A DNA stretch of 64,000 nt from assembly GCF_965139615.1 (NCBI RefSeq), contig NZ_CBCSIQ010000001.1:259494-323493 (forward strand), read 5' to 3'. Below are positions 28,104 to 36,942 of the stretch, piece by piece. The position numbers were made by a program, and so were the translations under genes. The stretch is from Kerstersia similis. GTDB taxonomy: Bacteria > Pseudomonadota > Gammaproteobacteria > Burkholderiales > Burkholderiaceae_B. Every line of letters begins with the position of its first letter. Positions within the stretch are counted from its first letter, which is position 1. The notes beneath the pieces were generated by a model. That model was not told where the DNA came from, made no database searches, and worked only from the letters and a program-made list of their open reading frames with translations.

Positions 28104-29090
28104 TTATAGCAGGTCTTTGACGCCGTCACGCTCTTCGAGCAGTTCTTTCAGCGTGAAGTCCAGGCGCTCGCGCGAGAATTCGTCGATTTCCAGGCCTTCG
28201 ACACGCTTGTATTCACCGTTTTCGGTGATGACGGGCACGCCGTAGATGATGCCTTCAGGAATGCCGTAGGAGCCGTCCGAGGGCACGCCCATCGTGACCC
28301 ACTTGCCATTGCTGCCCAGCACCCAGTCGCGGATGTGGTCGATGGCGGCATTGGCGGCCGAAGCGGCCGACGACAGGCCACGGGCCTGGATGATGGCGGC
28401 GCCACGCTTGCCCACGGTGGGGATGAAATCGTCGCGGTTCCAGGCGTCATCATTGATCAGCGCCTTCAGGCTCTTGCCATTGACGGTGGCGAAACGATAG
28501 TCGGGGTACATCGTGGGCGAGTGGTTGCCCCACACGACCAGCTTCTCGATATCGGCCACGGCCACGCCAGCCTTGTCGGCCAGTTGCGTCAGGGCACGGT
28601 TGTGGTCCAGGCGCAGCATGGCGGTGAAGTTCTTCGCGGGCAGATCCGGGGCGGATTGCTGGGCGATGTAGGCATTGGTGTTGGCGGGGTTGCCGACGAC
28701 CAGCACCTTGACGTCGCGGCTGGCGACATCGTTCAGGGCCTTGCCTTGTTCCGTGAAGATCTTGGCGTTGACGTTCAGCAGGTCCTTGCGCTCCATGCCG
28801 GGGCCGCGGGGACGGGCGCCGACGAGCAGGGCAATGTCAGCGTCCTTGAAGGCTTCGCGGGGATCGCTGTGCGCGGTGATGCCTTGCACCAGCGGGAATG
28901 CGCAGTCGTCCAGCTCCATGATGACGCCCTTGAGCGCCTGTTGGGCCTTCTCGTCGGGGATCTCCAGCAGTTGCAGGATGACGGGCTGGTCTTTGCCCAG
29001 CATTTCACCCGAAGCAATGCGGAACAGCAGCGCGTAGCCGATCTGGCCGGCGGCGCCGGTGACGGCAACACGTTTTGCAGGCTTGGACAT
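28104..29090 (-). CDS. mdh: Malate dehydrogenase
   Basis: NAD-dependent malate-oxaloacetate interconversion in the TCA cycle. 328 aa, of the cytosolic-type MDH group common in Burkholderiales. Cofactor motif VAVTGAAGQIGYALLFRIA; substrate-binding Arg residues in GARPRGPGMERKDLL; NPANTNAYI; active-site His in VVWGNHSPTMYPD. GGAG lies eight bases before the ATG at 29090. The long AT-rich region upstream separates it from the divergent GntR gene. Confidence 0.97.
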   Translation of the reverse strand: MSKPAKRVAVTGAAGQIGYALLFRIASGEMLGKDQPVILQLLEIPDEKAQQALKGVIMELDDCAFPLVQGITAHSDPREAFKDADIALLVGARPRGPGMERKDLLNVNAKIFTEQGKALNDVASRDVKVLVVGNPANTNAYIAQQSAPDLPAKNFTAMLRLDHNRALTQLADKAGVAVADIEKLVVWGNHSPTMYPDYRFATVNGKSLKALINDDAWNRDDFIPTVGKRGAAIIQARGLSSAASAANAAIDHIRDWVLGSNGKWVTMGVPSDGSYGIPEGIIYGVPVITENGEYKRVEGLEIDEFSRERLDFTLKELLEERDGVKDLL

Positions 29091-29561
29091 TCTTCAATCT
29101 CCGTAGGTCTTGGTAATGGCGACGGGCGAGATACCCGACGGTTTGCATGATGTTCTTGCGCGACGTTCGCCCGAGGCAGGCGGCAGGGCGGCTGGCACCA
29201 TGGTGGTGCAACATCATGCCGCAGCGCCGCAAATATTAAACCTTCAAGGGCGATGTTGCTATGAAACTGACACTGATTTTCATCAATTCCAGATGGAATT
29301 TCATTTCAAGGAGGAATTAATTCTCATTGAAAGGAAACTGTTGTATTTCCATCTATTGAATTTTCAGATTAATGAAAGGTTCGATAAAAATCTTAGAGCA
29401 AAAAACAGGCGAGCGTCAAACCATCTTATATCTTATATAAGACAAAAGAGTGCTGGATTTCTGCGTGAGTCGTGTGCGACAATTGGCCCCGTTTCCGATT
29501 CTTTACTACCGGCAGTCGCCGGGTTGCGTCACCTGCAACCTGGCTGCCGGCCTTGTGCTTT
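29091..29561. other. 471-bp AT-rich regulatory region between mdh and the GntR gene
   Basis: No gene is seen. From about 29240 to 29450 the sequence is much more AT-rich than its surroundings. It holds inverted repeats AATTCCA-GA-TGGAATT (29285-29300) and GAATTAATTC (29314-29323), and the three-half-site element at 29423-29443. It must contain the mdh and GntR promoters, which I could not place with confidence. Confidence 0.55.
29423..29443 (+). promoter_or_regulatory. Three-half-site operator upstream of the GntR gene
   Basis: Half-site ATCTTAT (29423-29429) is followed directly by ATCTTATATAAGAC (29430-29443), whose core TCTTATATAAGA is a perfect palindrome. It is the inverted counterpart of the acnB element (19 of 21 bases equal), 119-139 bp before the GntR start. 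This arrangement fits autoregulation. Confidence 0.65.
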
Positions 29562-30362
29562 ATGTCCGAAATCCCTGGCGAATCTTCTTCAGCGCGACCG
29601 CGGACGGCGACGCGTCAGGTGGTGCGTGCGGCAGGCGCCGGCGGCGCCGCCTTCAGCCCGTTGTATCAGCAGATCAAAGCCTTGATTGTCGATAGCCTGG
29701 AACGTGGCGAATGGAAGCCTGGCGAGTCCATTCCCAGCGAAATGGAACTGGCTGCGCGCTTTCATGTCAGCCAGGGCACCGTGCGCAAAGCCATTGATGA
29801 ACTGGCGGCCGAGCATTTATTGCTGCGTCGCCAGGGCAAAGGGACTTTCGTCGCCACCCATAATGAACCGCGCACGCGTTACCGTTTCCTGCGCCTGGCC
29901 AGCGATGAGGCCACGGACAGCGGCGGCGCGCAGAGCCGTTTCATTGAGTGCCGCCGGGCGCGGGCAAGTGCGGAAATCGCCAAGACCCTGGCCTTGCGCA
30001 CAGGCGATCCCGTCATCACGATCCGTCGCGTTCTGTCCTTCGACGGCGAGCCGACAGTCATTGACGATATCTGCCTGCCGGGAGGGCCTTTCCGGCGCCT
30101 GACGGCCGATCTGCTGGCCGGCTATCGCGGGCCGCTCTATGCCTTGTTTGAATCCGAATTTGGCATCAGCATGGTGCGCGCCGACGAGAAGCTCAGGGCC
30201 GTGGCGGCGACGGATGACGATGCGGTTTTGCTGGGCGTGGCGGCAGGTTCGCCGCTGCTGCAGGTCGAACGTGTGTCTTATACGTATGGTGATCGCCCCA
30301 TGGAATACAGAAGGGGTTTATACATCACGGAGCGTTACTACTATCGCAACAGTTTGAAGTGA
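29562..30362 (+). CDS. GntR-family transcriptional regulator, UTRA domain (HutC subfamily)
   Basis: 266 aa. The N-terminal winged helix (PLYQQIKALIVDSLERGEWK; IPSEMELAARFHVSQGTVRKAIDELAAEHLLLRRQGKGTFV) covers about residues 30-100, and a UTRA ligand domain fills the rest (ITIRRVLSFDGEPTVIDDICLPG to MEYRRGLYITERYYYRNSLK). I chose ATG 29562; upstream in-frame ATG 29472 lies closer to the operator and adds unconserved residues. It sits between mdh and sdhC in a TCA block and is the natural candidate for binding the elements before acnB and before itself. The ligand may be a TCA or propionate intermediate (inference). Confidence 0.9.
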   Translation: MSEIPGESSSARPRTATRQVVRAAGAGGAAFSPLYQQIKALIVDSLERGEWKPGESIPSEMELAARFHVSQGTVRKAIDELAAEHLLLRRQGKGTFVATHNEPRTRYRFLRLASDEATDSGGAQSRFIECRRARASAEIAKTLALRTGDPVITIRRVLSFDGEPTVIDDICLPGGPFRRLTADLLAGYRGPLYALFESEFGISMVRADEKLRAVAATDDDAVLLGVAAGSPLLQVERVSYTYGDRPMEYRRGLYITERYYYRNSLK

Positions 30363-30468
30363 ATACGGTGTAACATACTGCTGCCCGCGTTTTGTGATGA
30401 TTTGAAACCCCAACTGACATAAGCGAAAATAGCGCGTTTGCCTAATTTTTTTAGAAACGAGGCTGTCC

Positions 30469-30888
30469 ATGAGTGATTCCATACCTAAGCCGCGTCCCAC
30501 TTACAAAAACGTAGGTGTGCCGCAACTCCTTGTCTATCTTCGGCATATGCCGTCGCCGGGCAAAGTGTCCATCCTGCATCGCGCCAGTGGCGTGATTCTG
30601 TTCCTCTGTTTGCCGTTGGTGATCTTGCCTCTATTCGCCATGAGTGTCGGTTCTGAGGCAAGTTACGCGTCCATCGCGGAAGTCGCCGGCCACCCGCTGG
30701 TGAAACTCGTGCTGCTGGCCATCATCTGGGGCTACCTGCACCACTTCTGTGCGGGCATCCGCTTCCTGCTGCTCGACCTGCACATCGGTGTGGAAAAAGT
30801 CGCGGCACGCAAGAGCGCGACGACCTCCCTGGTCATCAGCCTGATCCTGACCGTCATCCTCGGCCTGAAACTTTACGGAGCATGGTAA
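30469..30888 (+). CDS. sdhC: Succinate dehydrogenase cytochrome b556 subunit
   Basis: Membrane anchor of complex II, 139 aa with three transmembrane helices. Conserved N-terminal PRPTYKNVGVPQLLVYLRHMPSPGKVSILHRASGVILF and heme-ligand region WGYLHHFCAGIRFLLLD (His in the second helix). First gene of sdhCDAB. A weak TTGAAA (30402-30407) / 17 bp / GAAAAT promoter can be drawn upstream. The stop overlaps the sdhD start by one base. Confidence 0.95.
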   Translation: MSDSIPKPRPTYKNVGVPQLLVYLRHMPSPGKVSILHRASGVILFLCLPLVILPLFAMSVGSEASYASIAEVAGHPLVKLVLLAIIWGYLHHFCAGIRFLLLDLHIGVEKVAARKSATTSLVISLILTVILGLKLYGAW

Positions 30889-31271
30889 TGGGAGCCCCTG
30901 ATAATATCGGCCCGCGTCGCCTGGTCGTAGGCGCTCACTATGGCGTGAAGGATTTCATTGCCCAGCGTCTGACCGCAATTATTCTTGCCACCTACACCCT
31001 GGTATTGCTGATCGGCATCCTCGTGATGTCCGAATTCAACTATGCCAACTGGAAGGCATTGTTCACGTTCCATGTCTTCGCCCTGCCTGTGGGCCAGATC
31101 CTGGCGACGCTGGCGTTCATTTCGCTGGCCTGGCATGCCTGGATCGGTGTGCGTGACATCTGGATGGACTACGTGCGCGCCGTCAGCGTGCGTCTGTTGC
31201 TGCACACCCTGACGATTCTGTGGCTGGTTGGTTCGGTCGCTTATTTCGCACAAATCCTTTGGAGCCTGTAA
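30888..31271 (+). CDS. sdhD: Succinate dehydrogenase membrane anchor subunit
   Basis: Second membrane anchor of complex II, 127 aa, three transmembrane helices. The conserved block SLAWHAWIGVRDIWMDYV contains the heme-ligand and quinone-site residues. I chose ATG 30888 because GGAG lies seven bases upstream; an in-frame ATG at 30882 inside sdhC would add two residues. Located between sdhC and sdhA in the usual order. Confidence 0.94.
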   Translation: MGAPDNIGPRRLVVGAHYGVKDFIAQRLTAIILATYTLVLLIGILVMSEFNYANWKALFTFHVFALPVGQILATLAFISLAWHAWIGVRDIWMDYVRAVSVRLLLHTLTILWLVGSVAYFAQILWSL

Positions 31272-31274
31272 GCC

Positions 31275-33053
31275 GTGGTCGCTGTCAAAAAATCTCTTCC
31301 GCGCCGCCAGTTTGACGTTGTGGTCGTGGGCGCCGGCGGTGCCGGCATGCGTTGTTCCCTGCAACTTGCACAGGCTGGCCTGTCCGTGGCCGTGCTGTCC
31401 AAGGTTTTCCCAACCCGCTCGCATACCGTTGCCGCCCAGGGTGGCGTCAGCGCTTCGCTGGGCAATATGAGCGAAGATAACTGGTACTGGCACATGTACG
31501 ACACCGTCAAGGGGTCGGATTGGCTGGGTGACCAGGACGCCATCGAGTTCATGTGCCGTGAGGCTCCTCACGCCGTGTACGAAATGGAACACTTCGGCAT
31601 GCCCTTCGACCGTAACCCGGACGGCACCATTTATCAGCGCCCGTTCGGCGGCCACACCGCCAACTTCGGTGAAAAACCGGTGCAACGCGCCTGTGCTGCC
31701 GCTGACCGTACCGGTCACGCGCTGCTGCACACGCTGTATCAGCGTAACGTGTCGGCCCGCACCCAGTTCTTCGTGGAATGGATGGCGCTGGACCTGATCC
31801 GCAACGACGAGGGCGACGTCCTCGGCGTAACCGCGCTGGAAATGGAAACCGGTGAAATTTACATCCTGGAAGCCAAGACCACGGTGTTGGCCACCGGCGG
31901 CGCCGGCCGTATCTGGGCAGCTTCGACCAACGCCTTCATCAACACTGGTGACGGCCTGGGCATGGCGGCACGTGCCGGCATTCCGCTGCAGGACATGGAA
32001 TTCTGGCAATTCCACCCGACCGGCGTGGCCGGCGCGGGCGTGCTGATCACCGAAGGCGTGCGCGGCGAAGGCGGCATCCTGCTGAACAAGGATGGCGAAC
32101 GCTTCATGGAGCGCTATGCGCCTACGCTGAAGGATCTGGCCCCGCGTGACTTCGTGTCGCGCTCGATGGACCAGGAAATCAAGGAAGGCCGCGGCTGTGG
32201 CCCCGACGGCAGCTATGTGGTGCTCAAGCTGGATCACCTCGGCGCTGACGTCATCAAGAAGCGTCTGCCTTCGATCCGCGATATCGCCATCAAGTTTGCG
32301 AACGTGGACCCGATCAAGGAGCCGATTCCTGTCGTCCCGACCATCCACTACCAGATGGGCGGTATCCCGACCAACTTCTACGGCCAGGTGCTCGATCGCA
32401 AGAATGGCGAAAACCAGGTCATCAACGGCCTGTATGCCATCGGTGAATGCGCCGCGACGTCCGTGCACGGTGCCAACCGCCTGGGCACCAACTCGCTGCT
32501 GGATCTGATCGTATTCGGCCGTGCTGCCGGCAATCATATCGTTGCCGCGCACCCGGAACGCCAGCATGCGCACAAGCCGCTGGCCATGGAATCGGTCGAT
32601 GCCTCCATGGCGCGCGTCGATGCCATCGAATCGCGTACCGGCGGCGAGCCGACGCAGGAAGTGGGCAATGCCATCCGCATGTCCATGCAGCACCACTGCG
32701 GCGTGTTCCGCACGCTGGAACTGCTGGAGGAGGGCGTAGGTCAGATCGCCGAACTGAACGAGCGTGCCAAGAACATCTCGTTCAAGGACAAGTCCAAGGT
32801 ATTCAATACCGCTCGCGTCGAAGCGCTGGAACTGTCCAACATGATCGAAGTGGCCCGTGCCACCATCCTGTCGGCATCCAAGCGCCATGAAAGCCGTGGC
32901 GCGCATGCCCTGGACGACTATCCGACCCGTGACGACGAAAACTGGCTGCGCCATACGCTGTGGTACTCCGCGACCAACAGCCTGGAGTACAAGCCGGTGC
33001 AGATGAAGCCTCTGACCGTCGATTCCTTCCCGCCCAAGGCACGTACCTTCTAA
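31275..33053 (+). CDS. sdhA: Succinate dehydrogenase flavoprotein subunit
   Basis: Catalytic subunit oxidising succinate to fumarate, with covalently bound FAD. 592 aa (E. coli 588). FAD fold VVVVGAGGAGMRCSLQLAQAG; the His for the flavin bond in PTRSHTVAAQGG; substrate and catalytic residues in FHPTGVAGAGVLITEGVRGEGG and ERYAPTLKDLAPRDFVSRSM; GECAATSVHGANRLGTNSLL near the C-terminus. It begins with GTG three bases after the sdhD stop. SdhE for flavinylation is encoded just downstream. Confidence 0.97.
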   Translation: MVAVKKSLPRRQFDVVVVGAGGAGMRCSLQLAQAGLSVAVLSKVFPTRSHTVAAQGGVSASLGNMSEDNWYWHMYDTVKGSDWLGDQDAIEFMCREAPHAVYEMEHFGMPFDRNPDGTIYQRPFGGHTANFGEKPVQRACAAADRTGHALLHTLYQRNVSARTQFFVEWMALDLIRNDEGDVLGVTALEMETGEIYILEAKTTVLATGGAGRIWAASTNAFINTGDGLGMAARAGIPLQDMEFWQFHPTGVAGAGVLITEGVRGEGGILLNKDGERFMERYAPTLKDLAPRDFVSRSMDQEIKEGRGCGPDGSYVVLKLDHLGADVIKKRLPSIRDIAIKFANVDPIKEPIPVVPTIHYQMGGIPTNFYGQVLDRKNGENQVINGLYAIGECAATSVHGANRLGTNSLLDLIVFGRAAGNHIVAAHPERQHAHKPLAMESVDASMARVDAIESRTGGEPTQEVGNAIRMSMQHHCGVFRTLELLEEGVGQIAELNERAKNISFKDKSKVFNTARVEALELSNMIEVARATILSASKRHESRGAHALDDYPTRDDENWLRHTLWYSATNSLEYKPVQMKPLTVDSFPPKARTF

Positions 33054-33066
33054 GCAGGACCCAGTC

Positions 33067-33783
33067 ATGAGCACCAAACGTATCGTTAAGTTCGAAATCT
33101 ACCGCTACGATCCGGATAAGGATGAGCGTCCGTACATGCAGAAACTGGACGTGGAGCTGCTGCCCACCGACAAGATGCTGCTGGACGCCATCATCCGCAT
33201 CAAGAACTCGGTGGATGACAGTCTGGCTCTGCGCCGCTCCTGCCGTGAAGGCGTGTGCGGTTCCGATGCCATGAACATCAATGGCAAGAATGGCCTGGCC
33301 TGTACGACCAACCTGCGCGACCTGAAGGAACCTATCGTTCTGCGTCCGCTGCCCGGTCTGCCGGTGATCCGTGATCTGATCGTCGATATGACGCACTTCT
33401 TCAATCAGTATCACTCGATCCGGCCGTATCTGATCAACGACACCCCGCCGCCTGAGCGCGAGCGTCTGCAGACGCCGGAAGCCCGCGAGGAACTCGATGG
33501 TCTGTACGAGTGCATTCTGTGCGCCTGCTGCTCGACGTCCTGCCCCTCGTTCTGGTGGAACCCCGACAAGTTCGTCGGTCCTGCCGGTTTGCTGGCGGCT
33601 TATCGCTTCATTGCGGATAGCCGTGACGAAGCGACGGGTTCGCGTCTGGACAATCTGGAAGACCCGTACCGCCTGTTCCGGTGCCATACCATCATGAACT
33701 GCGTCGATGTCTGTCCGAAGGGCTTGAACCCGACGCGCGCCATCGGAAAAATCAAAGAATTGATGGTGCGTCGCGCCGTCTGA
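33067..33783 (+). CDS. sdhB: Succinate dehydrogenase iron-sulfur subunit
   Basis: Electron-transfer subunit of complex II, 238 aa. The three cluster motifs are present: 2Fe-2S SCREGVCGSDAMNINGKNGL followed by AC (about residues 58-79), 4Fe-4S CILCACCSTSCP (about 152-163) and 3Fe-4S CHTIMNCVDVCPKGLNP (about 210-226). It starts 13 bases after sdhA, with AGGACC just upstream. Confidence 0.97.
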   Translation: MSTKRIVKFEIYRYDPDKDERPYMQKLDVELLPTDKMLLDAIIRIKNSVDDSLALRRSCREGVCGSDAMNINGKNGLACTTNLRDLKEPIVLRPLPGLPVIRDLIVDMTHFFNQYHSIRPYLINDTPPPERERLQTPEAREELDGLYECILCACCSTSCPSFWWNPDKFVGPAGLLAAYRFIADSRDEATGSRLDNLEDPYRLFRCHTIMNCVDVCPKGLNPTRAIGKIKELMVRRAV

Positions 33784-33832
33784 CCGCTGTCTGGGTTGCG
33801 GCGTGCAGGGTTTTTTTAGGAAGGAAGGTTAG

Positions 33833-34093
33833 ATGTCAAAACTGACCGATCTGGATCGTGTTCGTCTGCGCTGGCGTGGCCGGCGCGGTATGCTGGAAAA
33901 CGATCTGATAATCACCCGGTATCTGGATGCCTATGAGGCCGATCTGGACGATGCGGATGTTGCCGTTCTGACGCAGCTGTTCGAGCTGAGCGACAACGAC
34001 CTGTTCGATCTGCTGCTGGCGCGCAGTGAGCCGGCGGGTGACCTTGACACGCCGCGCATGCATAAGGTCCTTGGCCTGATGCGCGCACTTTGA
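33833..34093 (+). CDS. sdhE: FAD assembly factor SdhE (succinate dehydrogenase flavinylation)
   Basis: Small soluble protein that helps attach FAD covalently to SdhA. 86 aa, the family length. The hallmark RGxxE region reads RGRRGMLENDLIITRYLDAY. It has a strong SD (AGGAAGGTT) and lies between sdhB and gltA, the standard Burkholderiales order, so it is most likely part of the sdh transcript. Confidence 0.93.
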   Translation: MSKLTDLDRVRLRWRGRRGMLENDLIITRYLDAYEADLDDADVAVLTQLFELSDNDLFDLLLARSEPAGDLDTPRMHKVLGLMRAL

Positions 34094-34122
34094 TCATTCA
34101 CTAAAGTAGAGGATGCATTGCA

Positions 34123-35418
34123 ATGAAACTGTCCGACAAGAAGGCAACGCTAAGCTTTTCCGATGGTTCGGCTTCGGTTGAATTCCCTGTGTATCAGGGT
34201 ACGGTTGGCCCGGACGTGATTGATATCCGTAAGCTCTACGGGCAAACGGGCATGTTCACGTATGACCCCGGTTTCCTTTCGACCGCATCTTGCTCGTCTG
34301 CCATCACCTATATCGACGGCGACAAGGGCGAGCTGCTGTATCGCGGCTACCCCATCGAGCAACTGGCTCAGAACTGCGACTTCCTGCAAGTCTGCTACCT
34401 GATCCTGAATGGCGAATTGCCTGACGAGAAGCAGAGTGCTGAGTTCGATTATGCTGTGACGCATCACACCCTGGTGCACGACCAGCTGCAGTTCTTCCTG
34501 CGCGGCTTCCGCCGTGACGCGCACCCGATGGCCGTCCTGACGGGCCTGGTGGGCGCATTGGCAGCGTTCTATCACGACTCCACCGACATCAACAATCCGG
34601 AGCATCGCCGTATTTCCGCGATCCGCCTGATTGCCAAGATGCCGACCCTGGTCGCCATGGCGTACAAGTACTCCGTGGGCCAGCCGCTGGCCTATCCGCG
34701 CAATGACCTGTCGTACACCGGCAACTTCCTGCGCATGATGTTCAGCAATCCTTGCGAAGACTACGTGGTCAATCCCGTTGTCGAGCGCGCGCTGGATCGT
34801 ATCTTCATCCTGCACGCCGACCACGAGCAGAACGCCTCCACCTCGACCGTTCGCCTGTGCGGCTCGTCGGGTACCAACCCGTTCGCAGCCATCGCCTCTG
34901 GCGTGGCTTGCCTGTGGGGCCCGGCTCACGGTGGCGCCAACGAAGCTTGCCTGCAAATGCTCGAAGAGCTGCAAGCCAACGGCGGCGTGGAGAAGGTCGG
35001 CGAGTTCATGGAAAAGGTCAAGGACAAGAACTCGGGCGTTCGCCTGATGGGCTTTGGCCACCGTGTGTACAAGAACTACGACCCGCGTGCCAAGCTGATG
35101 CAGGAAACCTGCAAGGAAGTGCTGCAGGCGCTGGGTCTGGAAAATGACCCGCTGTTCAAGCTGGCCATGGAGCTGGAGCGTATTGCTCTGGAAGATCCGT
35201 ACTTCGTGGATCGCAAGCTGTACCCGAACGTTGACTTCTACTCGGGCATCGTCCAACGCGCCATCGGCATCCCGACCTCGCTGTTCACGGCCATCTTCGC
35301 GCTGGCTCGTACGGTGGGCTGGATTGCCCAGTGGAACGAAATGATCTCTGATCCCGAATACAAGATCGGTCGTCCCCGTCAGCTGTTCACCGGTTCGCCT
35401 TCGCGCGACATCAAGTAA
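34123..35418 (+). CDS. gltA: Citrate synthase
   Basis: Condenses oxaloacetate and acetyl-CoA to citrate. 431 aa, the large (type II, NADH-sensitive class) form. It has the N-terminal beta domain, then catalytic regions CGSSGTNPFAAIASGVACLW with GPAHGGANEA, and MGFGHRVYKNYDPRA; the catalytic Asp region VDFYSGIVQRAIGIP is intact. Possible SD AGAGGA is 11 bases before the ATG. Last gene of the sdh-gltA block, followed by a strong terminator. Confidence 0.97.
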   Translation: MKLSDKKATLSFSDGSASVEFPVYQGTVGPDVIDIRKLYGQTGMFTYDPGFLSTASCSSAITYIDGDKGELLYRGYPIEQLAQNCDFLQVCYLILNGELPDEKQSAEFDYAVTHHTLVHDQLQFFLRGFRRDAHPMAVLTGLVGALAAFYHDSTDINNPEHRRISAIRLIAKMPTLVAMAYKYSVGQPLAYPRNDLSYTGNFLRMMFSNPCEDYVVNPVVERALDRIFILHADHEQNASTSTVRLCGSSGTNPFAAIASGVACLWGPAHGGANEACLQMLEELQANGGVEKVGEFMEKVKDKNSGVRLMGFGHRVYKNYDPRAKLMQETCKEVLQALGLENDPLFKLAMELERIALEDPYFVDRKLYPNVDFYSGIVQRAIGIPTSLFTAIFALARTVGWIAQWNEMISDPEYKIGRPRQLFTGSPSRDIK

Positions 35419-35479
35419 GTACCGCTGGCCGACAGGCTGGATACGGTGGCAGCATCCTCGCTAACCGTATCTGGATGAT

Positions 35480-35509
35480 CCCCGTGTCTGATGACACGGG
35501 GTTTTTTTT
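35480..35509 (+). terminator. Intrinsic terminator of gltA
   Basis: CCCCGTGTC (35480-35488) pairs with GACACGGGG (35493-35501), with a four-base loop and eight T residues to 35509. It closes the sdhCDAB-sdhE-gltA block. Confidence 0.93.
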
Positions 35510-35650
35510 GACGATGACTCCCGCTCGGCATTTTGCTGGACTACGCCATGCCGCTGGCCATCCTTCCTCACTGCGAGTTCGTCGCCCGCCGCAACGGCGG
35601 GGCGTGTGGGGCGATGCGATGCCATGGGGGCGCTCAACCCCATCTGTCGT

Positions 35651-36037
35651 TCAGACCCATACATCATTTTGCGCCGTCCGCGCGCCTGTTGTGTCTCCTG
35701 TGTTGAGCACGCCGCGTGGCTCGATCAGCATCAGCTTCACCTCATGCTCCGCATGTGGTTTGTGTTCCACCCCTTTGGGGACGACATACAACTCGCCCTG
35801 CCGAAGCAAGACGCTGCCATCGCGGAAGTCGATGCGCAGTTCACCATCGAGCACAAGAAAGGCTTCGTCAGTGTCGGCATGAACGTGCCAGATGAAATCG
35901 CCCTCCAGGCGCACGATCTTGAACTGGTAGTCGTTCATTTCGGCCACGACCTTAGGTGTCCACTGTTCACTGAAAAGAGTAAATTTCTGCGCGAAGTTGA
36001 TGGCCTCGTAACGCCCCTTGCTGTGTGCCTGTGTCAT
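35651..36037 (-). CDS. Cupin-domain protein
   Basis: 128 aa single-domain cupin. The metal-binding motif 1 is present (WHVHADTDEAFLVLDGELRIDF: His-x-His, Glu), as is motif 2 (GELYVVPKGVEHKPHAEHEVKLML). Start at ATG 36037 with AGGA seven bases upstream; 40 upstream open codons overlap the AraC gene end. It lies 89 bp after the AraC-type gene on the same strand and is probably co-transcribed. Enzymatic role unknown; such proteins are often small-molecule binders or isomerases. Confidence 0.88.
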   Translation of the reverse strand: MTQAHSKGRYEAINFAQKFTLFSEQWTPKVVAEMNDYQFKIVRLEGDFIWHVHADTDEAFLVLDGELRIDFRDGSVLLRQGELYVVPKGVEHKPHAEHEVKLMLIEPRGVLNTGDTTGARTAQNDVWV

Positions 36038-36126
36038 GCTGGAATCCTGAAGGAAACTCGAAACCCGCATGCTAAAGCCAACCCTCTTGAGGGGTCTTGT
36101 ACGATCGTGCAGGGGAGAGCCTGGCG

Positions 36127-36942
36127 CTATCCAGGCGGTTTGATGCGCTTGAGCCATCGTGCCGGCGGAACGCCATAGGTAGCTGAGAACTGGCGTGCCA
36201 TGTGGCTTTGGTCGAAGAAACCCGCCATCAGCGCCGCCTCGGCGATGGCGTGCCCCGATAGCATCAATCGCCGGGCGTCATCCAGGCGGCGCATGCTCAG
36301 ATAGCGATAGGGACTGGTGCCATAGAGTGCCCGGAAATCCCGGCATAGTTGCCAGCGATCCAATCCGCTGGCCTCGGCCAACACTTCCAGCGTGATGGTT
36401 TGTTCCGTCGTTTCATGGATAAAGGCACGAGCACGTTCCACCGCTGCGAAATCAGGTTGGCGCCGGATGCGGCGCTGCCCGGCAACGGCAACCAAGGCAT
36501 GTGCCAGGTCATACAGCGCATCGGCTTCTTCCATCGGGTCAATGCCGCTGTCCATGCCCTGCAATAACGGTTGGATCGCCGCTTGGAGTCGTGGGTCGCT
36601 CGACAGGCCGCCTTCAATAAAGGGTAGCGGCTTGCCGCCGAGAATCTGCTGGATCAAGGAAGGCTCGACATACGCCATCCGGTAATGAAAGCCGGCTTCG
36701 GTGCCGGCTTCTCCATCATGGATTTCATCAGGGTGAAGCACCAGGATGGTTCCGGGCAGGCTATGGCGCCGGGCACGGCGATATTGGAAGCTCTGAACGC
36801 CTGCCAAAGTGCAGCCTATGGCGTAAGTATCGTGGCGATGGGGGGTATAGCCATGACCACCGAAATAGGCTTCGATGCGTTCGATCTTTCCTGGTCGGTT
36901 GGCGTGTTGAACCCAGTCGTGAGGTGTTGTTGTTTTGGCCAT
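36127..36942 (-). CDS. AraC-family transcriptional regulator
   Basis: 271 aa from ATG 36942 (MAKTTTPHDWVQH). An N-terminal cupin-type sensing domain (FGGHGYTPHRHDTYAIGCTLAGVQ; LHPDEIHDGEAG) is followed by a C-terminal double helix-turn-helix (ITLEVLAEASGLDRWQLCRDFRALYGTSPYRYL; AIAEAALMAGFFDQSHMARQFSATYGVPPARWL). GGGGGA lies close to this start; ATG 36954 is four codons further out. It probably regulates itself and the cupin gene; the signal is unknown. Confidence 0.9.
   Translation of the reverse strand: MAKTTTPHDWVQHANRPGKIERIEAYFGGHGYTPHRHDTYAIGCTLAGVQSFQYRRARRHSLPGTILVLHPDEIHDGEAGTEAGFHYRMAYVEPSLIQQILGGKPLPFIEGGLSSDPRLQAAIQPLLQGMDSGIDPMEEADALYDLAHALVAVAGQRRIRRQPDFAAVERARAFIHETTEQTITLEVLAEASGLDRWQLCRDFRALYGTSPYRYLSMRRLDDARRLMLSGHAIAEAALMAGFFDQSHMARQFSATYGVPPARWLKRIKPPG

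Noticed and set aside
29110..29685. Open frame through the mdh-GntR gap containing a good AAGGAGG sequence near 29308
   Set aside because: No start codon at proper spacing after the AAGGAGG and no protein resemblance; the AT-rich part looks regulatory.
30873..33077. 734-codon open frame on the minus strand opposite sdhA
   Set aside because: Antisense shadow of a high-GC gene: biased composition (rich in His, Gln, Arg, Gly), no family resemblance, while the opposite strand encodes SdhA beyond doubt.
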